Below, in pieces: positions 1-6,557 of a stretch of 7,124 nucleotides of DNA. The stretch spans positions 1-7,124 of the forward strand of contig JBMOHS010000190.1 of NCBI GenBank assembly GCA_049317725.1. Direction: 5' to 3'. Position numbers and translations under genes: made by a program. Position 1 is the stretch's first letter. Each line of letters opens with the position of its first letter. Below the pieces are notes generated by a model. The model saw nothing but the letters and a program-made list of their open reading frames with translations, did not search any database and was not told the DNA's origin. This DNA comes from CAIOZW01 sp049317725. Its GTDB lineage: Bacteria; Acidobacteriota; Blastocatellia; RBC074.

Positions 1-1221
1 GTGCGCGGCGGAGAAGACACCTACCTCGAGCTGAAGGTCCGGTTCAGCAACACCGAGAAGCTGATCGCGGAAATTATTGCCCTGGCCAACACGGATGGGG
101 GGTTGATCGTCTTTGGGGTCAACGACCAACTGCGGATCGAGGGGGTGGAAGATCCGGAGAGTGTCGAGGAGGGGCTGCGCGAGATCTGTACACAGCAGAT
201 TCAGCCGCCCGTTCTGCCGTGGATCAACAAAGTGGCCTTCGACAATGGGCGGCGGGTAGTCGTGTTGGAAGTGATGACCGCCAACCGACCGCACCGGACC
301 CTCGACGATCGCTTCTATCTTCGGGAAGGGGCGATCAAGCGCGAGACAACGCGGGAGGAGCTGTCGCGCCTCTTCGGAGAGACCCACCTGACGCGATTCG
401 AGCAGGTCCCAGTCCTCACAGCCACCGTCGAGCGGGAGATCGATGAGTCACTCCTCTGGAGCTACCTCCGGGGCGTGCAGCCAGTCGGTTGGGGGGACAC
501 CGGCAAAGGCTTTCCGACGGCGCAGGTCCTGCGAGAGATGGGGCTGGCGATGCCGGTACGAGAGGAGACGGTGCCGACGATGGCGGGTCTGCTCCTCTTC
601 GGCAAGTCGGAGCGGATCCCTCTCTTGGTCCACGGAACGGAGCTGGTGCTGACCCGTTTCAGTGGACAGCAACGTGGCTCCCCAACCGTCGAGGAGGTGC
701 CCCTGCGGGGAAACCTCCTGCACCTCTTCGAGGGGGCCCTGCGCTTTCTCGAGCGATATGTCGATCTGTGCGAGGAGCGACCTTCCAAGCGCCAGCGGCT
801 CGCCGAGAACGGAGAGGCCTCCCCCCCAGCCGAGAAGACGTCAGCAGAGGCAGAGTTTGCCCCAATCCGGGCCTACTACTCGCGCGGAGTCGTGTTGGAG
901 ACACTCGTCAACTCGTTGGTCCATCGAGATTGGGGGGCGCGGGACCGCCAGGGGAGGGTCCATATCTATGACGACCGGATCGAAGTGAGCAACCCCGCGC
1001 TTCCATTGTCCCTGCCGCTGGTCTCGATTCGCTATGGAATGGGGAGCGCGCCCAATCCCCGGCTCAAGGCCATCTTCACTAATGAGCATTATGGGACTCC
1101 CCAAACCAGTGGAGGAGTTCCCGGGTTGGTCGCCAAGTCGATGGCCTTTGTCCGACGCTCTCCGGAGGGGCTCGTCCTCCACCAGGGAGAGTTTCGCGTC
1201 ATCCTCCACGGACTTCGCTGA
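1..1221 (+). CDS. AlbA_2 / Schlafen-type putative DNA-binding protein with HATPase_c_4-like C-terminus (probably 5'-partial)
   Basis: This is an AlbA_2-type protein of the COG2865 kind, often annotated as a transcriptional regulator or RecG-related ATP-binding protein; the real substrate is unknown. Residues 5-45 carry the AlbA_2 signature: a conserved acidic/Lys pair in LELK (9-12), ALANTDGG (27-34) and IVFGV (36-40). Residues 290-335 match the C-terminal ATPase-like region, with VNSLVHRDW (303-311, including N304 and H308-R309-D310), then YDDRIEVSNP (323-332) and a GGVPGL loop near the end. Between the two regions, residues 258-285 form a charged low-complexity linker that includes a run of seven C bases (821-827). 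The frame is open at base 1, where a GTG sits. Family members usually have some 10-20 residues before the LELK motif, so the true start is probably upstream. It ends 52 bases before the next gene, so co-transcription is possible. The family call is firm; the function is not. Confidence 0.85.
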   Translation: MRGGEDTYLELKVRFSNTEKLIAEIIALANTDGGLIVFGVNDQLRIEGVEDPESVEEGLREICTQQIQPPVLPWINKVAFDNGRRVVVLEVMTANRPHRTLDDRFYLREGAIKRETTREELSRLFGETHLTRFEQVPVLTATVEREIDESLLWSYLRGVQPVGWGDTGKGFPTAQVLREMGLAMPVREETVPTMAGLLLFGKSERIPLLVHGTELVLTRFSGQQRGSPTVEEVPLRGNLLHLFEGALRFLERYVDLCEERPSKRQRLAENGEASPPAEKTSAEAEFAPIRAYYSRGVVLETLVNSLVHRDWGARDRQGRVHIYDDRIEVSNPALPLSLPLVSIRYGMGSAPNPRLKAIFTNEHYGTPQTSGGVPGLVAKSMAFVRRSPEGLVLHQGEFRVILHGLR

Positions 1222-1260
1222 CCGCCTGCCATGGTCAGTTGGCCGTTCATAAGAGGAGCA

Positions 1261-1267
1261 GAGGGGA
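1261..1267 (+). promoter_or_regulatory. Ribosome binding site for the GTG-started helix-hairpin-helix gene
   Basis: GAGGGGA lies six bases before the GTG at 1274. An in-frame TAA at 1250-1252 blocks any more upstream start, so this site fixes the start. The rest of the 52-base gap (1222-1273) shows no convincing -35/-10 pair and no hairpin. Confidence 0.6.
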
Positions 1268-1273
1268 CTTCGT

Positions 1274-1714
1274 GTGAGGCGTCGACGCTTTGGAAAGATC
1301 ATCTTCGTCACGGGTCTTTGGTGCGTTCTGCCTTGGTCCCTTCTGCTGCCCAGGACAGCTGGCGGCCTTGGGGGAAACCCGCAAGCAGATTCGCCGACGG
1401 GGAACGGGCGAGCAGGAGGTGTCTCCAGGGAGAAGCAGGTCGATCTGAACCGGGCAACGCTTGAGGAGTTGATGGCGCTGCCATCGATCGGGCCGGTGCT
1501 CGCGAAGCGGATCATCGATCACCGCCGGCGCCACGGAAGATTCCGCCGGCCCGAGGAGGTGATCATTGTGGCCGGAATGAGCGCGACACGCTACCGTCGC
1601 ATCGCGCACCTGTTGGTCGCCGGGCCCGTCGTCCTTGACGCCCTGGAGAGCCGTTCAGAAAGTACCCCGGCCAAAGCTCGCGCCAAGCCGACCTGGGGAG
1701 AGAGCGTTCGATGA
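1274..1714 (+). CDS. ComEA-like membrane-anchored helix-hairpin-helix DNA-binding protein
   Basis: This is a 146-residue protein. It starts with an Arg cluster (residues 2-5) and one hydrophobic segment (about 8-28), which suggests a membrane anchor or signal peptide with the rest outside the cytoplasm. A Gly/Pro-rich linker (29-52) leads to a double helix-hairpin-helix unit. The first part is VDLNRAT (56-62) and LPSIGPVLAKRI (69-80); the second is FRRPEEV (90-96) and VAGMSATRYRRI (99-110). This order and spacing match ComEA C-terminal domains, which bind double-stranded DNA during transformation. The first hairpin carries PSIGP where ComEA usually has PGIG. The basic tail (123-146) is unassigned. 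The start is the only one possible after the in-frame stop at 1250. Its stop overlaps the next start as ATGA. A ComEC end lies convergently at the other end of the window, which supports a DNA-uptake role, but a general HhH protein is possible, so I give no symbol. Confidence 0.85.
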   Translation: MRRRRFGKIIFVTGLWCVLPWSLLLPRTAGGLGGNPQADSPTGNGRAGGVSREKQVDLNRATLEELMALPSIGPVLAKRIIDHRRRHGRFRRPEEVIIVAGMSATRYRRIAHLLVAGPVVLDALESRSESTPAKARAKPTWGESVR

Positions 1715-2916
1715 AGAGACCAGAAAGCCTGACCAAACCGACTATTCCCACAGAACCGATCGAAGAGAACCTGGAGTTGTCGATCGTCATGCCGTGTCTC
1801 AACGAGGCGGAGACGTTGGCGACGTGCATCCGGAAAGCACAGTCTTTTCTCACTCAAGCGGGGATCGCCGGGGAGGTGGTCATCGCGGACAATGGCAGCA
1901 CCGACGGGTCACCTGGCATTGCCGCCTCGCTTGGCGCCCGGGTGGTGAGAGTCGAGGCGAAAGGCTACGGCAGCGCCCTCCGCGGAGGGATCGAGGCTGC
2001 CCGGGGTCGCTACGTGATCATGGGTGACGCTGATGACAGCTACGATTTTGCCGCACTCACCCCATTCATCGAGCGATTGCGGGCCGGAGATCAATTGGTG
2101 ATGGGCAACCGATTCCATGGAGGCATTGCCCCGGGAGCAATGCCTCCTCTGCATCGCTATCTTGGAAATCCGGTGCTGACCTCGATCGGTCGTCTCTTCT
2201 TTGGCAGCCCTTGCGGAGATTTCCACTGCGGGCTACGCGGCTTCGAGCGGGAGGCAATCCTCGGTCTGGGATTACGGACGACCGGGATGGAGTTTGCGAG
2301 CGAGATGGTCGTCCGGGCGACGCTCAACCAGCTCCGCATTGTGGAGGTGCCGACGACACTCTCGAAGGATGGACGGAACCGTCCTCCGCACCTGCGGAGT
2401 TGGCGGGACGGCTGGCGCCATCTGCGCTTTCTCCTGATGTACAGCCCGCGCTGGCTCTTTCTCTATCCGGGGTTGCTGCTGATGGGAATCGGACTGGGGC
2501 TCGGAGGCTGGCTGCTGCCTGCTCCCCGGATGGTCGGAGGAGTCGAGCTCGACGTCCACACCCTACTCTACACCGCGATGGCGGTCGTGATTGGGTTTCA
2601 AGCCGTTCTCTTCGCGGTCTTTACGAAAGTCTTTGTGATCCGGGAGGGGCTCATGCCACCCGATCAGCGCCTCGACCGCGTCTTCGAGTTCGTGACATTG
2701 GAGGTTGGGCTGACGCTGGGGCTGCTGCTGCTGCTCGGGGGGATTGGTGGCACCCTCTACTCGATCGGGATCTGGGGCCAACAGAACTTTGGACCACTCG
2801 ATCCACGGGAGGTCATGCGCGGAGCGATCCCCTCGGGAATGGCCTTGATTTTAGGCTCCCAAATTCTCCTGTCCAGTTTCTTCTTGAGCATTCTGGGATT
2901 GAAGCGACAGTCATAA
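1711..2916 (+). CDS. Family 2 glycosyltransferase, polyprenyl-phosphate sugar synthase type, with C-terminal membrane helices
   Basis: This 401-residue enzyme has a cytoplasmic GT-A domain followed by a membrane region. Residues 23-34 (LSIVMPCLNEAE) form the nucleotide-sugar binding first strand, ADNGSTDGS (59-67) is the next GT2 motif, and GDADDSYD (105-112) holds the metal-binding D106-x-D108-D109. GNRF follows near residue 131. After about residue 247 there are four likely membrane helices (about 248-270, 284-310, 332-356, 377-398); the third contains a poly-Leu run coded by CTG repeats. This is the architecture of dolichyl-phosphate mannose synthase-like GT2 enzymes that put a sugar from a nucleotide donor onto polyprenyl phosphate. 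The sugar cannot be read from the sequence. A GGGGAGAGAG ribosome site (1695-1704) precedes ATG 1711, and the gene overlaps the preceding one by four bases. The GT-C gene two positions downstream is a natural user of its product. Confidence 0.92.
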   Translation: MKRPESLTKPTIPTEPIEENLELSIVMPCLNEAETLATCIRKAQSFLTQAGIAGEVVIADNGSTDGSPGIAASLGARVVRVEAKGYGSALRGGIEAARGRYVIMGDADDSYDFAALTPFIERLRAGDQLVMGNRFHGGIAPGAMPPLHRYLGNPVLTSIGRLFFGSPCGDFHCGLRGFEREAILGLGLRTTGMEFASEMVVRATLNQLRIVEVPTTLSKDGRNRPPHLRSWRDGWRHLRFLLMYSPRWLFLYPGLLLMGIGLGLGGWLLPAPRMVGGVELDVHTLLYTAMAVVIGFQAVLFAVFTKVFVIREGLMPPDQRLDRVFEFVTLEVGLTLGLLLLLGGIGGTLYSIGIWGQQNFGPLDPREVMRGAIPSGMALILGSQILLSSFFLSILGLKRQS

Positions 2917-2930
2917 CCGGCAAGAAAACC

Positions 2931-2937
2931 GGAGGGA
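2931..2937 (+). promoter_or_regulatory. Strong Shine-Dalgarno site of the methyltransferase gene
   Basis: GGAGGGA lies seven bases before ATG 2945. It is in the only non-overlapping junction of the operon (2917-2944), so this gene initiates independently while its neighbours are coupled by overlap. Confidence 0.65.
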
Positions 2938-2944
2938 GAAAGCG

Positions 2945-3571
2945 ATGGGAAGGCTGCTGGAAAGGTTGCACGGGGACTTGGTCTTTGGTCGGAGAGTGCG
3001 GGTTCTGACGGAGCAGCTCTCAACCCTGATTCCGGCAGGTGCTGAGGTCCTCGACATTGGAGCGGGAAGCGGGCTCATCGCTGCGCGATTGGGGGCGGTG
3101 CGACCGGACCTGACGTTCAGCGGAATTGACACGTTGGTCCGCCCTCAGACCGCTATTCCCGTTCGTTGGTTCAATGGACGAGAGATTCCACTGGAGGATC
3201 GGAGCGTCGATGTCGCCCTCTTCGTGGATGTGCTGCACCACACGGAAGACCCGACCATCCTGCTTCGCGAGGCGGCGAGAGTCGCTCGACAGGCGATCGT
3301 GCTCAAGGACCACACCCGGGAAGGATGGCTGGCCGGTTCGACGCTGCGCCTGATGGACTATGTCGGAAATGCCCACTTCGGGGTGGTGCTGCCCTATCAC
3401 TACTGGCGGCTGCGAGAGTGGCACGAAGCCTTCGCCAAGCTCGACCTGAGAGTTGTCGAGTGGCGGTCCTCGCTTGGGCTCTATCCCAAACCAGCGAGTT
3501 GGCTCTTCGATCGTCAGCTCCACTTTGTTGCGCGGCTGACGCCAGCGGGGAGGCGCCAGGAGGGTGCATGA
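2945..3571 (+). CDS. Class I SAM-dependent methyltransferase
   Basis: This 208-residue protein has a Methyltransf_11-type Rossmann fold. Motif I is VLDIGAGSG (35-43), D62 at the end of the second strand is the likely ribose-binding acid, and IPLEDRSVDVALFVDVLHHT (81-100) is the motif II/III region. A downstream block, KDHT (121-124) and LRLMDYVGNAHFGVVLPYHYW (from L134 to W154), looks like a subfamily signature. From memory I associate such a block with methyltransferases found beside GT39-like membrane proteins, but this is not verified. There are no membrane segments, so it should act in the cytoplasm. The substrate is unknown; a sugar or lipid-linked sugar is a guess from context. The GGAGGGA site supports ATG 2945. 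The stop overlaps the next start as ATGA at 3568-3571. Confidence 0.88.
   Translation: MGRLLERLHGDLVFGRRVRVLTEQLSTLIPAGAEVLDIGAGSGLIAARLGAVRPDLTFSGIDTLVRPQTAIPVRWFNGREIPLEDRSVDVALFVDVLHHTEDPTILLREAARVARQAIVLKDHTREGWLAGSTLRLMDYVGNAHFGVVLPYHYWRLREWHEAFAKLDLRVVEWRSSLGLYPKPASWLFDRQLHFVARLTPAGRRQEGA
3558..3564 (+). promoter_or_regulatory. Shine-Dalgarno site inside the methyltransferase 3' end
   Basis: AGGAGGG ends only three bases before ATG 3568, closer than usual. It nevertheless supports ATG 3568 over any start further upstream in the same open frame, which would lie inside the methyltransferase. Reinitiation by ribosomes that finish the methyltransferase is likely. Confidence 0.5.
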
Positions 3572-5340
3572 GCGGGTACAGACTCTGGTCGATCCTCTTC
3601 CCGGCGGTTCCGCTTCTAGTGATGGCCTGGATCGTCTGGCGATCTCCGGCGATGGGGCGAGCGGGGTTCCGTTGGGTGGAGAATCGGGTGGGGCGAATGG
3701 CCCGCCAGCCGTGGCGGGTCGCGGCGGGGTTGGTCGCGGCCTCCCTGACGATCAGCGTGTCGATTGCCCTTTTGGTGCGCAACCCGCAACCGGTGATCGC
3801 TGACGAGTTCAGCTATCTGTTGGCGGCAGAGACGTTCCGGGCTGGTCGGGTCAGCAATCCCCCGCCCCCCTCCTGGCGACATTTCGAGAGTCTGCACGTG
3901 CTGATGCAACCGACTTGGGTGTCGAAATACCCGCCGGCGCAAGGATTGGCGATGGCGGCGGGTTGGAAGTTGGGGGGAGCGCCGATCGTCGGGGTGTGGA
4001 TCAGTCTGGCTCTTGGTTGCGCGGCGGTCTACTGGATGTTGCTCGGATGGGTGCGGCCACGAGAAGCACTGGTCGGAGGATTGCTGGCAGTGCTCCACCC
4101 GATGCTCCTCGAGTGGGGACAGAACTTCTGGGGAGGGGCGATCGCCCTGGGTGGAGGAGCGCTGGTACTCGGCGCAACTGGGCGGTTACGGCACGGGGGA
4201 TCAATCCGGATGGGGGCGGTCTTCGGGCTTGGACTGGGCATCCTTGCGGCAAGCCGTCCCTTTGAGGGGGCTGTCTTCGGGCTGCTCTGCGGGCTCCTCT
4301 GGTTGCTGGCGCTGAAACGGGGGAGTTGGCGAGAGGCGGGGACGACGCTGCTCGCGGTTGGGGGACCCCTCCTCCCGGTGCTGCTGCTGCTGGCAACCTA
4401 TCACGCCCAGATAACGGGCAGCGCGTGGGAGATGCCCTATCAAGTGCACGAGCGCGCCTATGCCGTCGCGCCACCCTTTCTCTGGCAGCCGCTGCGGGAG
4501 CCCCCAGTCTACCGGCATGACTCGCTGCGCCGGTTTTATACGGGATTCGCGCGGGAGACGCACCTCGAACAGCAGTCTCTCGCAGGTTGGCTGCGGCGTG
4601 GCCTGGTCCGCAAGTTGGGGATCCTGCTCCGAGGATACCTCGGTACGGCAGCGATGTCCTTGGCGCTGCTGCTGCTTCCGTGGGGACTGCTGGCGGGAGA
4701 CCGGGTCGTGCGGCCGATCGCGGCACTCCTCGGCCTCTTCCTGGCCATTCTGTTGGCTGGGACATGGGTCTTGCCGCACTATGCGGCCCCGGCAGTCGGA
4801 GCACTCTTTCTCCTGACAGTTCAAGGATGGCGACGGCTGCGGAGCTGGAGTCCAGGTGGAAGACGGCGCGGGCTTTGGCTGGCGCGGGGCGCCATTCTGA
4901 TGAGCTTCCTCGGGGTGATCCACGTCTCCCTGCGAATCGACCGGGACGCAGCTGGGAACTGGGCCTGGGCAGCAGAACGAACGGCCCTCGCCGAACGCTT
5001 GCGAGCAGACTCGGCAGGGAACCCGTCAAGCCAACCCAAATGGCTGCTGCTGGTTCGGTATGGCCCGGGACACAATCCACACGAGGAGTGGGTCTACAAT
5101 TCGATCGACTTCGCGAAGACCCCAGTGCTCTGGGCAAGGGAGATGGACCCGCAGAGTGATCAGCGGCTGCTAGCCGCCTTTCCCGACCGGCAGTGTCGGA
5201 TTCTCTTCCTCAATGGTGGGCCCGGTGAGCTGCTCCCCTGCCCTGCGGCCATCTCGCCTGCCCCACCGTCGGAAGAGCGGGGAGACAACCTCAATGGCGC
5301 GGGGATCGCTCCGCCTCACCGAAAGGATTCGATCAAATGA
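3568..5340 (+). CDS. GT-C fold (GT39/PMT/ArnT-like) multi-spanning membrane glycosyltransferase
   Basis: This 590-residue protein has roughly ten hydrophobic stretches (for example about 8-24, 51-70 and 138-160, and several more up to about 450). After the second helix comes the acidic pair D79-E80 in ADEFSYLLAAETF (78-90), where GT-C enzymes keep the catalytic acid of the first periplasmic loop. QPTWVSKYPPAQG (114-126) follows. The last ~130 residues are soluble, with VRYGPGH (496-502), EEWVYN (506-511) and WAREMDP (522-528). These are reminiscent of a family usually annotated as hypothetical or glycosyltransferase 39. Such enzymes take a sugar from a polyprenyl phosphate and transfer it on the outer face of the membrane; acceptor and sugar are unknown here. 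The open frame extends back to 3166, but those codons overlap the methyltransferase. ATG 3568, with AGGAGGG just upstream and an ATGA overlap, is the credible start. The stop overlaps the next gene as ATGA at 5337-5340. Confidence 0.85.
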   Translation: MSGYRLWSILFPAVPLLVMAWIVWRSPAMGRAGFRWVENRVGRMARQPWRVAAGLVAASLTISVSIALLVRNPQPVIADEFSYLLAAETFRAGRVSNPPPPSWRHFESLHVLMQPTWVSKYPPAQGLAMAAGWKLGGAPIVGVWISLALGCAAVYWMLLGWVRPREALVGGLLAVLHPMLLEWGQNFWGGAIALGGGALVLGATGRLRHGGSIRMGAVFGLGLGILAASRPFEGAVFGLLCGLLWLLALKRGSWREAGTTLLAVGGPLLPVLLLLATYHAQITGSAWEMPYQVHERAYAVAPPFLWQPLREPPVYRHDSLRRFYTGFARETHLEQQSLAGWLRRGLVRKLGILLRGYLGTAAMSLALLLLPWGLLAGDRVVRPIAALLGLFLAILLAGTWVLPHYAAPAVGALFLLTVQGWRRLRSWSPGGRRRGLWLARGAILMSFLGVIHVSLRIDRDAAGNWAWAAERTALAERLRADSAGNPSSQPKWLLLVRYGPGHNPHEEWVYNSIDFAKTPVLWAREMDPQSDQRLLAAFPDRQCRILFLNGGPGELLPCPAAISPAPPSEERGDNLNGAGIAPPHRKDSIK

Positions 5341-6557
5341 ATCGGCGCAGGATAGAATGGGTAGCAAGAGTTCTCTGGTTCGCAGGGTTGGTAGGTGGAT
5401 TGGCCGGCTGCCGATTGTCGGAAACTCCAGCACCATCGGACTCAACAAGAACCTCCCAGACCGCATCACCCGAAAAGAATCAGGGGCACGAGGGACACGA
5501 AGGACACCAGCACGAGGGGGGCGTCTGTGAAGATCAGCCCACGAGCCGAGCGGCGGTCCTCTCCCGCCTTGGGGATGCGGCGAAGGGCGCCCCCCCATCG
5601 ATCGTTCGTGGCGAGGGGGAGAGGGCGGGAATGGTCTGGGTTCCCGGAGGAGAGTTCACCATGGGAGCCAATGGTCAGGACTCCCTCGCCCGCGACGATG
5701 AGAAGCCTGCCCACCGGGTCCGGGTCAGCGGATTCTGGATGGACGAAACGGAGGTGACCAACGCGCAGTTCTCCGCTTTCGTCAAAGCGACCGGCTACCG
5801 CACGACCGCCGAGCGCGCGCCGGATTGGGAAGAGATGCGCAAGACCCTCCCCCCGGGAACCCCTAAGCCGCCTCCGAGTGTCCTCGTCGCCGGCTCGCTC
5901 GTCTTTCGCCAACCCAAGCAGCCCGTTCCCTTGAACAACCCTGGCAATTGGTGGGAATGGACCCCCGGAGCCAATTGGCGCCATCCGCAGGGTCCATCAA
6001 GCTCGATCACTGGAAAAGAGAACCATCCCGTCGTCCACATCTCCTGGGATGACGCAGTCGCCTATGCCCGCTGGGCGGGGAAACGACTCCCCACGGAAGC
6101 GGAGTGGGAGTGGGCGGCTCGGGGTGGGCTGCAGGAGGCGATCTTTGCGTGGGGCAATGAACCGATCGAAGCCGGGAGCCCCCGTGCTAACACTTGGCAG
6201 GGCAATTTTCCTGATCGCAACAGCTTGCGGGATGGATTCGCTCTCGCCGCCCCCGTTCGCAGCTTTCCTCCCAATGGATATGGTCTCTACGAGATCAGCG
6301 GCAACGTCTGGGAGTGGTGTGCGGATTGGTATCATCCCGAGACCTACCAACGCGATGCCCAGATGGGGGTCGCCGAGAACCCGAAAGGTCCCTCCAGCAG
6401 CTTCGACCCACAAGAGCCCGGCATGCCGAAACGAGTGCAGCGTGGCGGCTCCTTTCTCTGCCACGACTCGTATTGTGCCAGTTACCGGGTCTCGGCTCGC
6501 ATGAAATCGAGCCCAGACACGGGGCTCCTCCACAGCGGATTTCGCTGTGCTCGCTGA
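5337..6557 (+). CDS. Formylglycine-generating enzyme (SUMF1/FGE type), predicted exported lipoprotein
   Basis: This 406-residue protein most resembles aerobic copper-dependent FGE, which oxidises a Cys in the CxPxR motif of type I sulfatases to formylglycine. The N-terminus has basic residues, a hydrophobic stretch (8-24) and a lipobox L22-A23-G24-C25, so it is probably lipid-anchored outside the cytoplasm. Next come a Ser/Thr/Pro linker and a His-rich stretch (H51, H54, H57, H59, then C64). The FGE domain covers about 97-406: VPGGEFTMG (102-110), a GANWRHPQGP block, a GKRLPTEAEWEWA block, NGYGLYEISGNVWEW (313-327), and GGSFLCHDSYCASYR with C375 and C380. These two align with human C336 and C341, the copper-binding pair that most SUMF1-domain relatives lack. 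The C-terminus ends GFRCAR. AAGGA (5323-5327) precedes ATG 5337, which overlaps the GT-C stop. No sulfatase is in the window. A seven-C run lies at 5590-5596. Confidence 0.92.
   Translation: MNRRRIEWVARVLWFAGLVGGLAGCRLSETPAPSDSTRTSQTASPEKNQGHEGHEGHQHEGGVCEDQPTSRAAVLSRLGDAAKGAPPSIVRGEGERAGMVWVPGGEFTMGANGQDSLARDDEKPAHRVRVSGFWMDETEVTNAQFSAFVKATGYRTTAERAPDWEEMRKTLPPGTPKPPPSVLVAGSLVFRQPKQPVPLNNPGNWWEWTPGANWRHPQGPSSSITGKENHPVVHISWDDAVAYARWAGKRLPTEAEWEWAARGGLQEAIFAWGNEPIEAGSPRANTWQGNFPDRNSLRDGFALAAPVRSFPPNGYGLYEISGNVWEWCADWYHPETYQRDAQMGVAENPKGPSSSFDPQEPGMPKRVQRGGSFLCHDSYCASYRVSARMKSSPDTGLLHSGFRCAR
5484..5519 (+). repeat. Imperfect 9-bp tandem repeat coding a His-rich GHE motif
   Basis: Degenerate units of the form GGN CAC GAN/CAG repeat about three times from 5484, giving GHEGHEGHQHEGG (50-62) in the linker of the FGE lipoprotein. 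The units differ at third positions, which suggests an old duplication or selection on the protein rather than a fresh slippage event. Confidence 0.7.
6531..6549. repeat. Short perfect inverted repeat at the end of the FGE gene
   Basis: CACAGCG (6531-6537) and CGCTGTG (6543-6549) form a 7-bp stem with a 5-base loop, eight bases before the operon's last coding position. No T run follows on either strand, so it is not a standard intrinsic terminator. It is the only hairpin I see near the convergent junction and might slow or end transcription from either side; chance is also possible. Confidence 0.35.

Noticed and set aside
784..807. KRQR-type basic cluster that looks like a nuclear signal
   Set aside because: Part of a low-complexity linker in a bacterial protein; no reason to assign localisation.
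841..1515. 224-codon open frame on the - strand across genes 1 and 2
   Set aside because: Antisense to two recognisable genes; no domain or plausible start context.
2719..2735. CTG trinucleotide runs (also at 4381)
   Set aside because: They code Leu in membrane helices; expected from codon preference rather than a functional repeat.
2917..2932. CCGG-8-CCGG inverted repeat between GT2 and methyltransferase genes
   Set aside because: Only a 4-bp stem, no T run, and it partly overlaps the ribosome binding site; not a credible terminator.
2211..3008. 265-codon + frame overlapping the GT2 gene
   Set aside because: Arg/Gly/Pro-rich shadow frame; the GT2 frame has all family motifs.
3166..3567. 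Long open stretch in frame upstream of the GT-C gene
   Set aside because: It lies over the methyltransferase in another frame, reads as Arg/Ser-rich noise, and ATG 3568 has a Shine-Dalgarno site and an ATGA overlap.
4001..5137. 378-codon open frame on the - strand opposite the GT-C gene
   Set aside because: Arg/Pro/Ala-rich composition typical of an antisense shadow in GC-rich DNA, with no recognisable motif.
5590..5596. Seven-C tract in the FGE gene as a phase-variation switch
   Set aside because: Too short to be persuasive alone, and such C/G runs are common in this GC-rich window.
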